64,000 bases of DNA from DASQPR01 sp963831705 (GTDB lineage: Bacteria > Actinomycetota > Actinomycetes > Mycobacteriales > Micromonosporaceae), in contig CAWHRE010000007.1 of NCBI GenBank assembly GCA_963831705.1, positions 1-64,000 of the forward strand. The letters run 5' to 3'. Shown here one piece after another: positions 8,853 through 18,961 of the stretch. Each line of letters opens with the position of its first letter. Within the stretch, counting starts at the first letter, position 1. The translations under genes were made by a program, and so were the position numbers. The notes under the pieces are model-generated. The model did no database searches, was not told the DNA's origin, and worked only from the letters and a program-made list of their open reading frames with translations.

Positions 8853-11588
8853 ATGGTGAGACTCAATCTGAGGGCCGTCGAGGAGCGCGTCGCTCCTCTC
8901 GGGGGTCGCGAGTCGTACGACCGCGAGTTCATCTTCGAATTGCTGCTCGCCTACGGGAAGCCGCAGGGCAACGTCACGCGCCTGCGCAACGGATCGCTCA
9001 GCGTCGCCGACGACAAGGCGACCGAGGTCGCGCAGAAGAACGTCGTCTACTTCAAGGAGACCACCGGCGACCCGCTCGCGGTGATCGACGAGCTGAAGAC
9101 CTCGCCGACGGTGGTGCGGTACCGCACCCGCTTCGTGATCGTCACCGACTACACCGAGCTGCTCGCCGTCGACACGAAGACCGGCGAAAACCTGATGATC
9201 CCGATCCGGGACATCGACCGGCACTTCACGTTCTTCCTGCCCTGGGCAGGGATGGAGAAGGCCCAGTACGTCACCGAGGCTCACGCGGACGTCAAGGCTG
9301 CCGAGCGGATGGGCAAGCTCTTCGACGAGCTCCTCGCCGCCAACCCGGGCTTGATGGAGGGGACGCACGGCCGTCACGCGCTGAACGTGTTCTTCACCCG
9401 GTTGCTGTTCTGCTTCTTCGCCGAGGACACCGGGATCTTCACCGAGAGCCAGTTCACCAACGCGGTCGGTTCCCACACCCAGGCCGACGGGTCGGACGTC
9501 GACGACTTCCTGACCGCACTGTTCACGGCCCTCGACACCGCGGACCCGGCCGACAAGCCCACGCACCTGGCGTCGTTCCCGTACGTCAACGGCCGACTGT
9601 TCACGATGGGCCGGAGCACGTCGGTGCCGACCTTCACCAAGGCCGCGCGCGACCTGCTGATCGCGCTGGGAACGCTGGACTGGAGCGAGATCAATCCCGA
9701 CATCTTCGGGTCGATGTTCCAGGCGGTCGTCAACCCCGACGAGCGCAGCGATCTCGGGCAGCACTACACCTCGGTCCCGAACATCCTCAAGACCATCGAG
9801 CCGCTCTTCCTCGACGATCTCCGGGAGCAGCTCGACGCCGGCTTCGACTCGGTTCGGAAGCTCGAGGCGCTGCTGGAGCGGATCAGCGCGATCAAGGTGT
9901 TCGACCCAGCATGCGGGTCTGGCAACTTCCTCGTCATCGCCTACAAGGAGCTACGGAAGCTTGAGCACGCGATCCTGGAGCGCCTCGCCGAGCTTGACCC
10001 GAGGCACCAGGTGCTGTTCGCCGAGTCGAGGATCAACATCGAGAACTTCTACGGCATCGAGCTCGACGACTTCGCGACGGAGGTCGCGATCCTGTCGCTC
10101 TGGATCGCCAAGCACCAGATGAACACCGAGTTCAAGGAGAAGTTCAACCTCTCGATCCCGCTGATCCCGCTCAAGGAGACCGGCCAGATCCACGCGGGCA
10201 ACGCGGCGCGCGTCGACTGGAACGACGGTCTGCCCCAACGACGGCGGCGAGATCTACCTGATCGGCAACCCGCCGTACCACGGGGCAAGACGCAGACAGC
10301 CGAACAGAAGGCGGACTACGCCTCCGTCTTCGGCGACGCGTCCGTACTCGAAGAACCTGGACTACATCGCACTCTGGTTCGTCAAGGGTGCGGACTACAT
10401 CGAAGGAACGCGAGCCGAGCTGGCGTTCGTCACCACGAACTCGGTTGCCCAGGGCGAGCACGTCGGGCTGATGTTCCCGATGATCTTCGCCAAGGGCATT
10501 GAGATCGGGTTCGCGTACACCAGTCGTTCAAGTGGGAGAACAACGCGAGGCGCAACGCCGGCGTGACCGTCGCCGTCATCGGGCTCCGGAACGGCTCGAT
10601 CGCGAACCGAAGTACCTCTACACCGATGACCTACAGATCGCTGCGACCAACATCAATGGATACCTCGCCGACGGCGGAAACGTCTTCATTGATGGCAGCG
10701 GAATAGACCGCTCTCCCGCCTACCCGCCATGTCTTACGGAAGCATGCCGAACGATGGTGGAGCACTCGTGCTAACTCATGCTGACCGTGAGCGACTAGTT
10801 CGAGTCGCACCCTGAAACCGAGGCGTTCATTAAGCGCTTTCTGGGCGCTAGCGAGTTCATCGCCGGGGAAGACCGGTACGCCCTGTGGATCGAACCGATC
10901 GTCGGCTAGGCGACGCCCTGCGCATCCCGCCCGATAGCGGCACGTGTCGAGCGAGTTAGGAACCATCGCGAGCAAGAGTGAGCGATCGGCCACGCGCAAC
11001 CTCGCCGGATACCCCGTACCGCTTCGGTGAAGTTCGCTATCAGCCAACTGAGTCGATCATCGTCCCCAGGATCTCTTCTGAGCGTCGCGAGTACATTCCC
11101 ATGCGGATACCTCGGCCCTGAGACGGTGATCTCTAACACAGGGATTCGCGATCTACGACGCTGAGCCCTGGCTGTTTGCGCTGCTGACCTCGCGAGATGC
11201 ACATGGCATGGGTGAACGCCGTGTCTGGACGGATGCGGGAAGACTATCAGTACTCGAACACGATCGTCTACAACAACTTTCCCGTCCCCCCGCTGACCGA
11301 GTACGGTGAAGGAGCAGCTCACCGTCGGCAGCGTTACGGGTGCTTGACGTGCGTGAGTACCACTGCGAGAAGACGCTCGCGGAGTTGTACGACCCCGAAC
11401 CTGATGCCTGCTGATCTGCGGGCGGCACACGCCGAGGTCGACGCGTTGGTCGACTCGATCTATTCCAGCGTCCGGCTACGAGACCGACGAGCAGCGGTTG
11501 TCGGACCTGTTCGCAATGTATGAGGCAATGACCGCTGACGGAGGCCGCGAAGGCTCCGGCAACGAGGACGAGGGGTGCGCCGAAGTGA
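8853..11588 (+). CDS. MmeI-like class I DNA methyltransferase with target-recognition region (frameshifted)
   Basis: ATG 8853 follows AAAGAGGA. The N-terminal ~180 residues resemble the non-catalytic start of large stand-alone methyltransferases. RLLFCFFAEDTGIF (about 183-195) opens the helical connector. FDPACGSGNFLV (about 350) is the AdoMet motif I, and GNPPYHG (about 471) is catalytic motif IV of an N6-adenine enzyme. After several indels the C-terminal half continues (SIIVPRISSERREYIPMG, FAIYDAEPWLFALLTSRMH, NTIVYNNFPVPPL), the typical recognition and tail region. The full length of about 911 residues fits MmeI-type proteins. I see no clear PD-(D/E)xK nuclease at the N-terminus, only an isolated ELK at 80-82. 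The stop TGA overlaps the GTG of the helicase by 4 bp. Confidence 0.85.
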
Positions 11589-13579
11589 GGGCGATCAAGC
11601 AGCCGCTTAACATCGTCGACGTAACCTACGCCCGCACGGGCGGATCGGTGAACACCGACGCGATGGGCATGCGCGAGATGCAGCAGCGCGTCTTCGCCAA
11701 GCGCGACGCCCAGCACCTGCTGATCAAGGCTCCGCCGGCCTCGGGCAAGTCACGGGCGCTGATGTTCGTGGCGCTCGACAAGCTCTACAACCAGGGCCGC
11801 AAGAAGGTCATCGTCGCGGTGCCGGAGCGGTCGATCGGCGCGTCGTTCGCCTCGACGAGTCTGACCGACGTTCGGGTTCTTCGCGGACTGGGAGGTCAAG
11901 CCGGAGCACAACCTCTGCGACCCTGGCTCTTCGCAGGGCAAGGTCGGCGCGTTCATCGACTTCCTGAACGGCCCCGACGCCGTCGCTGATCTGCACGCAC
12001 GCGACGCTGCGGTTCGCGTTCGAGACGCTCGCCGCCGAGGCGTTCAACGGCACCGTGCTGGCGATCGACGAGTTCCACCACGTCTCCGCCGACATCGAGG
12101 CCAGCCGCCTCGGGGCGCTGCTGCGCGACGGTCATGAACGGCTCGGACGTGCACATCGTCGCGATGACGGGCTCCTACTTCCGCGGCGACTCGGTCCCGG
12201 TGCTGTCGGCCGAGGACGAGGCCAAGTTCACGCCGGTCACCTTCAACTACTACGACCAGCTCAACGGCTACGAGTACCTGAAGTCGCTCGGCATCGGCCA
12301 CCACTTCTACCAGGGCCGCTACACCGACGCGATCGGCGAGGTCTTCGACCTGGACAAGAAGACGATCCTCCACATCCCGAACGTGAACTCGGGCGAGTCC
12401 ACCAAGGACAAGATCGAAGAGGTCGGATTCATCATCGACTCGATCGGGCACGTCGAGTCCACCGACCCCGACACCGGGATCATCAGCATCCGCCGCGCCG
12501 ACACCGGCGCGATCCTGCGCGTGGCCGACCTCGTCGACGACACGGACCAGAAGAAGCGCGCCGACACCCTGCACTACCTCTCCACGGTCGCCTCGAAGGA
12601 CCGCGACGCCGTGGACGTGATCCTCGCGCTCGGGATGGCGAAGGAGGGCTTCGACTGGCCGTTCGCCGAGCACGCCCTCACGGTCGGCTACCGCGCGTCG
12701 CTGACCGAGGTCATCCAGATCATCGGCCGCGTCACCCGCGACAGCCCCGGCAAGGACGCACGCCCAGTTCACGAACCTGATCGCCGAGCCCGACGCCTCG
12801 CAGAGCGAGGTGAAGGTGTCGGTGAACAACATGCTCAAGGCGATCACCGCGTCGCTGCTGATGGAGCAGGTGCTCGCGCCGAACTTCAAGTTCAAGACCA
12901 AGCGCACGGGCGACGATGAGCCGACCCCGCCGGGCGTCATCAAGATCAACGGCTTCAAGGAGCCCAGTCGCCGACCGGGTGAAGCAGATCGTCGAGACCG
13001 ACCTCAACGACCTCAAGGCCACGATCCTGCAGGACGACACGTTCGCGAAGGCCGCCGCCGGCTCGGTCGACCCGGAGATGACGAACAAGGTGCTGATCCC
13101 GAAGATCATCCGCGAGCGGTACCCCGACCTGGACGAGTCGCAGGTCGAGGAGGTACGCCAGCAGGTCGTCGTGGACTCGGTGATCAAGAACGGCGAGGTC
13201 CGGGAGGTCGGCGACAAGCGGTTCGTCATGATGGCCGAGAAGTTCGTCAACATCGACGACATCAACATCGACCTCATCGACTCGGTCAACCCGTTCCAGC
13301 GGGCCTTCGAGGTCCTCTCGAAGTCGGTCACGCCGTCGGTGCTGCGGATCATCTCGGACGCGATCACCGCGACGCGGGTCGAGATCACCGACGAGGAGGC
13401 TCTGGCGGCGTGGCCGAAGATCCAGCAGTGGGCCAAGGTCAACGGTCGCAAGCCGAACGTACGCTCCGACGATCCGACCGAGAAGCGGTACGCCGAGGTG
13501 CTGCTGTTCCTGCAGACGGAAGAAGCAGGAACGCGATGCAGCTCAGCGCGCCGCACAGATGGCGGACGACGACGAATGA
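11585..13579 (+). CDS. DEAD/DEAH-box SF2 helicase of the methyltransferase operon (frameshifted)
   Basis: A GTG at 11585 overlaps the methyltransferase stop. MREMQQRVF (Q-motif-like) is followed by Walker A APPASGKSRAL (about residue 51), Walker B LAIDEFHHVS (about 160), motif III AMTGSYFRGDS and the C-terminal RecA motifs KEGFDWPF and IQIIGRVTRDSPGKD (about 377). The remaining ~280 residues (for example ETDLNDLKATILQDDTF and KFVNIDDINIDLIDSVNPF) match no domain I can name. Four or more indels split it; the last, near 13517, restores an Asp-rich tail ending TGA 13579. At 664 residues it is a DNA translocase without a visible nuclease domain. Coupling to both neighbours by 4-bp overlaps suggests a three-part complex acting on DNA. 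Confidence 0.85.
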
Positions 13580-14781
13580 GCGCCGCGAAGACGCTGAGCC
13601 GGTCGATGCGGTGATCCCGACGCAGCATCGAGGCGATCCTCGACTCCGACGTCGACGGCCTGCTCGACGCGCCCGAGCAAGCCGACGAAGGTCACCTCCG
13701 CGGACCGCCTGGAGCGCGGCGTTCCTGGAGATCGTCGAGTTTCGGCGCACCCACGATCGGATCCCGAGCTCGACGACGCGCGAGATCGCCGAACGCAAGC
13801 TCGGAGCTCGACTCGACGGCATCCTCGCGAGCGACGGAGAAGATCGCCGCGTTGAAGCCGCTCGACGAGTTCGGCCTTCTGGAGACACCCGAGGCGCCGG
13901 CCTCGCTCGACGACCTGCTGGGTGGCGACGACCTCGACCTGCTCGGTGACGAGTCCGGGCTGCTGGACGTCTCCGACCTGCCGGTGCGGCGCCAGAGTCT
14001 ACGACAGCCGAGGATGCCGCGCGCCGGCGAGAAGGCTCAGGACTTCGAGCAGTTCGAGCCGCTGTTCAAGCAGAAGCACGCCGAGCTGCGAGACGGGATC
14101 GAGCAAGCTGCTGCCCGTACCCCGGGCATGACCCACATCACCCCGGGCGCGTTCTTCGTCCTCAACGGCGTCATGCTGTTCGTCGCCGAGGTCGGCGAGA
14201 CCGAGTACAAGAAGACGACCGTGCGTGAGAACAAGCGCGAACGGCTCCGGTGCATCTTCGAGAACGGCACCGAGTCGTCGATGTACCGCCAGTCGCTTGC
14301 GATCAGGCTGAGCGACGAGGACGGCCAGATCGTCGTTCAGTCCGAGCTGCCCGAGATCCTCGGCGATGACCAGGTGAGCGGCTACATCTACGTCCTGCGA
14401 TCTCGCAGCGAAGACCCGCAGATCGCCGCCATCAAGGACCTGCACAAGATCGGCTTCACGCGCGGGTCCGTCGAGCTAGCGGATCAAGAACGCCGAGAAG
14501 TCACCGACCTACCTGATGGCCCCCGTCGAGGTTGTCGCCAGCCTACCGCGCTCTACAACCTGAAGGCATCCGCCCTAGAGAACCTGCTGCATCGAGTCTT
14601 CGCGGAAGTCCGGCTCGACGTCACCCAGATCGACCGCAGGGGTCGCGACTACGACCCCTCCGAGTGGTTCGTCGTCCCGCGGGCTGTGATCGACCAGGCG
14701 ATCGAACTGATCATGTCCGGAGCGATCGTCGGCTACGTCTACGACGCGAAGGCGCAGAAGCTCGTCGCAGCCGATAAGTAG
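13576..14781 (+). CDS. GIY-YIG (T5orf172-type) nuclease, third gene of the operon (frameshifted near its start)
   Basis: The ATG at 13576 overlaps the helicase stop (ATGA). After two or three indels between 13612 and 13840 the frame is clean. The N-terminal ~140 residues are acidic (LDDLLGGDDLDLLGDESGLL), and a middle domain follows (THITPGAFFVLNGVMLFVAE). From about residue 269 the GIY-YIG fold reads GYIYVLRSRSEDPQIAAIKD, then HKIGFTRGSVE, RIKNAE, and the LENLLHRVF helix carrying the conserved Glu. WFVVPRAVIDQAIELI ends the domain. GIY-YIG enzymes cut DNA with one metal ion. This is the only plausible nuclease in the operon. About 400 residues in total. Confidence 0.85.
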
Positions 14782-15597
14782 TGAACAAGAAGCCACGGTG
14801 GGACCACAACTCAATGCCCTCGCGGGACAGCGGAGACACCGGGGACAGCTCGCTCCCGAAGGACCACCATCGCATTCTTCGCACTGATCTGGGAAATGCT
14901 CATCGCTCAGCGCCCCGACGCCCGACAGCTCACCCACGACAGACGCTTGATCGCGGCTAATCATCCAGCCCTGGTGCAGGACCAAGCTCTGTCAAGAAGT
15001 CATTGACACCGTGCGCCCTCAAGGACCGTTCGCCGTCGACCAGCCCGCCGGGGAGCGGGCCGGCCCCGGCACCGCAACCACCCAGTGACCGCTACGTGTC
15101 AACGACCAGGCTTGCGGTGCCGGGGCCGGTCTGCTCGGCTCGCCCTGGACGACGGCGAGCGGTCCGCCCGCACCGGGGCCCGAGATCCCGCCGGAGGCAC
15201 CGCCCTTGCCACCGCCAACCCGGACCCGCAAGCGCGGAGACCGACCCGTAACTAGCCGGCGCGCGGACCGCGCGCCGCGACCAGCCGCCGGCGCGCAATC
15301 ACCCGACCAGACGCTGCCTGTTCTCGCGGCCCGTCTGCATCCGCTGTCCGCGCCAGCTCGACGGCATCAGGCGTCAAGATCGGCCGGAGCCCCAGCGACG
15401 GCCGATCTGTGATCGCGCCCGTCGACGGCGCGTGCGGCCCGCTTGTCGGGCCGCTTTAACCTTGTACAGAAAGTGCTCACACACATCGCGCCGGTGGGCT
15501 GTCTGACTTGGACTGATCCGTTACAGATTGGCTTGGAAAGATTCGTGACACTTTCGCTGCCAGCGGTTTCGTGAAATGCACTCCGAGCTTGCCGGTC
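14782..15597. other. Long intergenic stretch with palindromes
   Basis: No coding frame here looks real: short frames overlap on both strands and lack ribosome sites. A 19-bp near-continuous palindrome (GGCGCGCGG-A-CCGCGCGCC) lies at 15258-15276, and a terminator-like hairpin, listed separately, lies at 15434-15457. The stretch separates the restriction-like operon from leftward genes. Confidence 0.55.
15434..15457. terminator. Terminator-like hairpin between convergent genes
   Basis: GCGGCCCG (15434-15441), a 5-base loop and CGGGCCGC (15447-15454) form a perfect stem followed by TTT. It lies between the rightward GIY-YIG operon and the leftward gene ending at 15598 and could stop transcripts from the left. 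Confidence 0.55.
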
Positions 15598-16275
15598 TCA
15601 GTGAAGGCCCAGCGCCACGGCTATCCTGGGATCGCCGCGAAGGCTGTGCTCGCCTAGGCAGACGGAGACGCCGTTACGGCGAAACCAGTGCGTAGCGCCC
15701 CAGTATCGGCCGCTGGCTGCAAGGAGTTGCCGCGCAATGTCGATTTGGTTTCGGCTTCCCCCGACTGCGGTGACGGCATCCGCAACGACATCGACAGCCG
15801 TTGAGGGCAGATCGGCGTCGCCCAGCGCGGGTAGCAGGATCAATAGTCGCTCGGCCGTGCTACGTCGCGTGTCAGGCTGTTCGGCGAGGTCGAGCAGTTC
15901 CCGCCACGACCATGCCGGGCCGACAAAGCCTCCTTCCAGCGCTGCCACGACGAGCGAGGACTCGAAGCCCTCGCCGGTGAGGACGTAGTCGATGCCCATG
16001 TCTTCGTCGAAGTTGCGCCAGATCAGGTTGATGTTGTTCCGATCGCCAACGCTGACGGCAAACGCCGGCCATCGGTCCATGCGTTGCAGTTCGTCGAGCA
16101 CCGCATCGACGTCTGCCAGATCCACGTCGAACGAGGCCGGAGCGTCCCTGGCACCGCCCGCGGCCAGAAGATGAGCTGGCCAGAATGTGGCGTCGTCAAG
16201 CCATCCCGAGGCGTCAAATATTGTGCCCGGATCGACTTCTGGCATAGAGCCATCCATGTAGCCAGGAATGATCAC
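15598..16275 (-). CDS. Hypothetical protein (225 aa)
   Basis: An uninterrupted reverse-strand frame starts with GTG at 16275. The protein is acidic and has no signal peptide or membrane helix. Visible blocks are DASGWLDDATFWPAHLLAAG, FAVSVGDRNNINLIWRNFDE, DYVLTGEGFESSLVVAALEG and a C-terminal Trp/Arg-rich part (GRYWGATHWFRRNGVSVCLG). It looks like a cytoplasmic protein of the kind found scattered in actinomycete accessory DNA. I do not recognise the family. Coding is supported by length, an even frame and codon bias. It sits 150 bases downstream of the creatininase-like gene on the same strand. Confidence 0.6.
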   Translation of the reverse strand: MIIPGYMDGSMPEVDPGTIFDASGWLDDATFWPAHLLAAGGARDAPASFDVDLADVDAVLDELQRMDRWPAFAVSVGDRNNINLIWRNFDEDMGIDYVLTGEGFESSLVVAALEGGFVGPAWSWRELLDLAEQPDTRRSTAERLLILLPALGDADLPSTAVDVVADAVTAVGGSRNQIDIARQLLAASGRYWGATHWFRRNGVSVCLGEHSLRGDPRIAVALGLH

Positions 16276-16425
16276 CGACTCATCGTGCCACGGTGACCCC
16301 TACCGGCTCCGTCGCGGAGCAGGCAAACTTTCATGATCGTCTAGCCAACGTGTCCCGCATCATTCCAAGTCAATCTGTAACGCATGAATCCAAGCCCGAC
16401 AATCGCGCCGGTGGGCGGACCCGGG

Positions 16426-17172
16426 TCATTTCTGCTGCTCAGGGGCCTTCTCTGGGATCTTTCCGATTAGCAGTCGGACAGTGTCTCCAAAGCTGCGGGT
16501 GAGGCTCTCCAGACAGAGTTGACCCTTGTCGGGCGTTCCGAGCGACGGATAGCCGATAACGCCGCTGGTTGTGTACTCGCGCATACCTGAGGTGAGCAGA
16601 TGCGGTCGGTTATCAGCTGCCCAGTCTGCCGTCGCGTTGCCGGGCCGTACGAGCTCGGGTGCGGCGTGCAGCAGTATCGAGGTTTCGAGTTCGCCGGCGT
16701 GCATGTCGGCGTGGCCGTCGCTGTGCATGCCCGCTTCTTTGCGAGCCAGCGCCCAGTCCGGACCTTGCGGAAAGATCGACATGACCGGACCGTGGACGGC
16801 CGTGAACTCTTGGACCACGTTGCTGAGCACGTAGTTTCCTCCGTGCCCGCTGATGAGGGCGAGTCGTTCTACGCCGGATCTGCGCAGCGACTCGGCAATG
16901 TCAACAACGATCCGGTACAACGTCTGCGAGCTGATGCTGACGGTCCCTCGCCATGCCGCATGTTCATGCGAACAGCTCACCGTGATCGGGGGCAGCGACA
17001 TCACTGGGTACCGTTCGGCGATTGCGCTGCTCACGGCACACGCTACAACGGTGTCCGTGGCCAGCGGCAAGAACGCGCCATGCTGCTCAAAGCTCCCGAT
17101 CGGCAGCACCGCGAGTCGTGCGTCGCGGACGGTCTCGTCGTGTGCCGTGGCGGCTGGGAGAAAGTCAATCAC
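16426..17172 (-). CDS. Creatininase-family amidohydrolase (248 aa)
   Basis: LAVLPIGSFEQHGAFLPLATD is the signature start (Glu, His and Asp metal ligands), followed by SCSHEHAAWRGTVSI, ALISGHGGNY and DMHAGELETSILL, which complete the metal site. The family includes creatinine amidohydrolase, FAPy deformylase ArfB and MftE-like peptidases. They hydrolyse amide bonds with two metal ions in the cytoplasm. The substrate here is unknown. It begins with GTG only 17 bases after the XRE regulator stop, so the two are co-transcribed. The length and all ligands look intact. Confidence 0.85.
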   Translation of the reverse strand: MIDFLPAATAHDETVRDARLAVLPIGSFEQHGAFLPLATDTVVACAVSSAIAERYPVMSLPPITVSCSHEHAAWRGTVSISSQTLYRIVVDIAESLRRSGVERLALISGHGGNYVLSNVVQEFTAVHGPVMSIFPQGPDWALARKEAGMHSDGHADMHAGELETSILLHAAPELVRPGNATADWAADNRPHLLTSGMREYTTSGVIGYPSLGTPDKGQLCLESLTRSFGDTVRLLIGKIPEKAPEQQK

Positions 17173-17189
17173 TCGCGCCTGGTGCCCCC

Positions 17190-18371
17190 CTACGTTGTCC
17201 GGGTCAACTCCCTGATCCGGTGGGTCAGATCTGATACCTCCGTATCACGCTTCCACGGCGCCAGCATTCCGCGCAAGCTACTAAGGTGCCGCAGTGTCCG
17301 TGTTGATGTGGCCGCTTTGGCCGTCATGAGCGCCGAGGTACCCACGTCGACAGCGGCGTGGAAATCGCCGGCCTTTGCATGTACGATCGCGAGCCGAGTC
17401 TGGCAGAGCCCGAGGTCTCGCCTCATCATCAGCGGCCAGTTGGAGAGCGCACGTTCGAAGATCGGAATGGCCAGGTCCGGTTTCCCAAGTTCGGTCCAGC
17501 AACCAGCGGCCTCCATTTGGATGTATTCGAGGTTGCAGTAGGCCGCCGTGTCATCGTCGGATTGGGTCACGTCGCTGACCTCTCGGTAGGCGTCGTCGAT
17601 CATCCTGCTGCAGCCGTCCGTGTCACCGTCGATCGCGTGGGCTCTCGCTCGCTGAACCAGGACCAATGCTCGGATCCGAGCCGAGACGTGCTCGAAGTCG
17701 CGCATGCCTGCTTCGCTGAGGCCGAGGGCGTGGCTCGGGTTCACCAGGTCATTGGAGATGTTGGTCTTGCGCATCAGGACGTATGCGATATCGGTTGGGT
17801 TGCCGGAGCTGAGGGCATAGTCCATGGCGCGATCCGTGAAGAGCATCGCGTTCTTCGGGTCGCCTGCATCTTGGTAGAGCCAGCCGGTGAACTCGTTGTA
17901 CTGGTACGCCAGGCGGGTCAGCGAGGGTCGGACGTTCGATGGTGACGCCCTCAGGATTTGGTCGAGCAACGTCGTCTGAGCACGAACGGCGTCTACGAGG
18001 TGGTACGGGCCCATCAGGTTGTCGGCCTTTACGTGCTGGAGAAAGACGTCGTGGAAGTACGAGACGGTGTCACCGTCGACGATCGGCGCAACCCTGGGGA
18101 CGGAAGCGTCCGAACTTTGCACGTGTAAGCCCAGCTCGTCTTCATCTCGGTCATAGGCGAGACAGAAGAGTCGTTGATAGGTTCGGTCCGGCTGCCCTAC
18201 ACCGTTTTCCCACCTAGACAGCATCGTCTTGAGGCTGGCCTGTTCAGCGATGCTTACGCCGAGGGCTCTAGCCTGCCCGGCAATGGCTGCGATCGCACGT
18301 GCCTGCGTCCAGCCGAGTCCAACGCGCGCAGCCTTTAGCGGCGAGGTCATGCTCTCTATTTCTCCGTGCAC
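17190..18371 (-). CDS. XRE-family regulator with TPR-like sensor domain (393 aa)
   Basis: The first ~80 residues form a Cro/C1-type helix-turn-helix (LKAARVGLGWTQARAIAAIA, then ASLKTMLSRWENGVGQPD). The remaining ~300 residues are helical repeats like those of actinomycete regulators that sense small peptides or metabolites (YQYNEFTGWLYQDAGDPKNA, DIAYVLMRKTNISNDL, VLVQRARAHAIDGD). A start at 18350 (MTSPLKAAR) is an alternative that would drop seven residues. It transcribes the creatininase-like gene downstream. Upstream, repeated GTTAAC palindromes lie between it and the element's core genes, so it may control its own synthesis and transfer functions. Gene intact. Confidence 0.85.
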   Translation of the reverse strand: MHGEIESMTSPLKAARVGLGWTQARAIAAIAGQARALGVSIAEQASLKTMLSRWENGVGQPDRTYQRLFCLAYDRDEDELGLHVQSSDASVPRVAPIVDGDTVSYFHDVFLQHVKADNLMGPYHLVDAVRAQTTLLDQILRASPSNVRPSLTRLAYQYNEFTGWLYQDAGDPKNAMLFTDRAMDYALSSGNPTDIAYVLMRKTNISNDLVNPSHALGLSEAGMRDFEHVSARIRALVLVQRARAHAIDGDTDGCSRMIDDAYREVSDVTQSDDDTAAYCNLEYIQMEAAGCWTELGKPDLAIPIFERALSNWPLMMRRDLGLCQTRLAIVHAKAGDFHAAVDVGTSALMTAKAATSTRTLRHLSSLRGMLAPWKRDTEVSDLTHRIRELTRTT

Positions 18372-18432
18372 AGCTGCAACCTTCTGTCCGAGACAATCAA
18401 GGATGTGAATGTGTTGCGCCGCGAGACATTGA

Positions 18433-18533
18433 CCTGGTTAACAGTCGACCTGCTAACGCCTGTTAACAGGTGTCATCTGTTTGCCCAGCTCACAGCGTTG
18501 TTTCCTTGAGTCACGGAGAACTTCCGTGTTAAC
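18433..18533. promoter_or_regulatory. Three GTTAAC-centred sites in the divergent intergenic region
   Basis: CCTGTTAACAGG at 18459-18470 is a perfect 12-bp palindrome. CCTGGTTAACAG at 18433-18444 is a near copy, and a third GTTAAC lies at 18528-18533. They lie between the leftward XRE gene and the rightward core operon, the usual place for a repressor operator. Which protein binds is inferred. Confidence 0.5.
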
Positions 18534-18579
18534 CGAGCGATCGTCCATAAGGGACGCGCTCTCAACGAGGGGAAGCCTC

Positions 18580-18906
18580 ATGTTGAAGTTGGTTCTGGAC
18601 ATCACGGGTAAGACGATGACCGTGTCGATGGCGTCGACGCCGAAGGTCGACGAGAAGGGGACGCAGAAGTCCGAGAGGGGAACGGGCCGCATGTTGTGGT
18701 CGACCCAGGTCTTCGTACTCGATGGCGAGAACGGCGGGGAGGTCATCACCATCACCACGGCAGGGGAAAAGCCGGACGTGAAGGTGGGGCAGCCGGTGAC
18801 CGTTTCTGGTCTGGAGGCCATTCCGTGGGTGACCAACGGACGTAACGGTGTTGCGTTCCGGGCTCTGGAACTGCGTTCGCTGTCCGCCGTACCTGCCGTC
18901 AAGTAG
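18580..18906 (+). CDS. AICE conserved protein, possibly ssDNA-binding (108 aa)
   Basis: ATG 18580 follows GAGGGGAAG. The protein starts MLKLVLDITGKTMTVSMAS and continues STQVFVLDGENGGEVITITT, KVGQPVTVSGLEAIPW and GVAFRALELRSL. Such ~105-residue proteins precede the transfer genes of many pSAM2-like elements. The spacing of beta strands, with a VGQPVTVSGL turn, looks like an OB fold, so single-strand DNA binding is possible; this is my inference. It is the first gene rightward after the XRE gene, and its stop is followed by a series of hairpins. Confidence 0.7.
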   Translation: MLKLVLDITGKTMTVSMASTPKVDEKGTQKSERGTGRMLWSTQVFVLDGENGGEVITITTAGEKPDVKVGQPVTVSGLEAIPWVTNGRNGVAFRALELRSLSAVPAVK

Positions 18907-18961
18907 GCCAAGGCTCTTAGTCAGAAGCTATGCCCGATGTGGTGTTCGTCGGACCACATCT

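Noticed and set aside
8853..14781. BREX, DISARM or classic Type I restriction
   Set aside because: No PglZ, BrxC, BrxL, DUF1998 or PLD gene, no separate HsdS, and the helicase lacks an HsdR nuclease domain that I can see.
14782..15420. Small Pro/Arg-rich proteins in the gap after the GIY-YIG gene
   Set aside because: Frames exist on both strands only because of high GC; there are no ribosome sites and the composition is like shadow frames.
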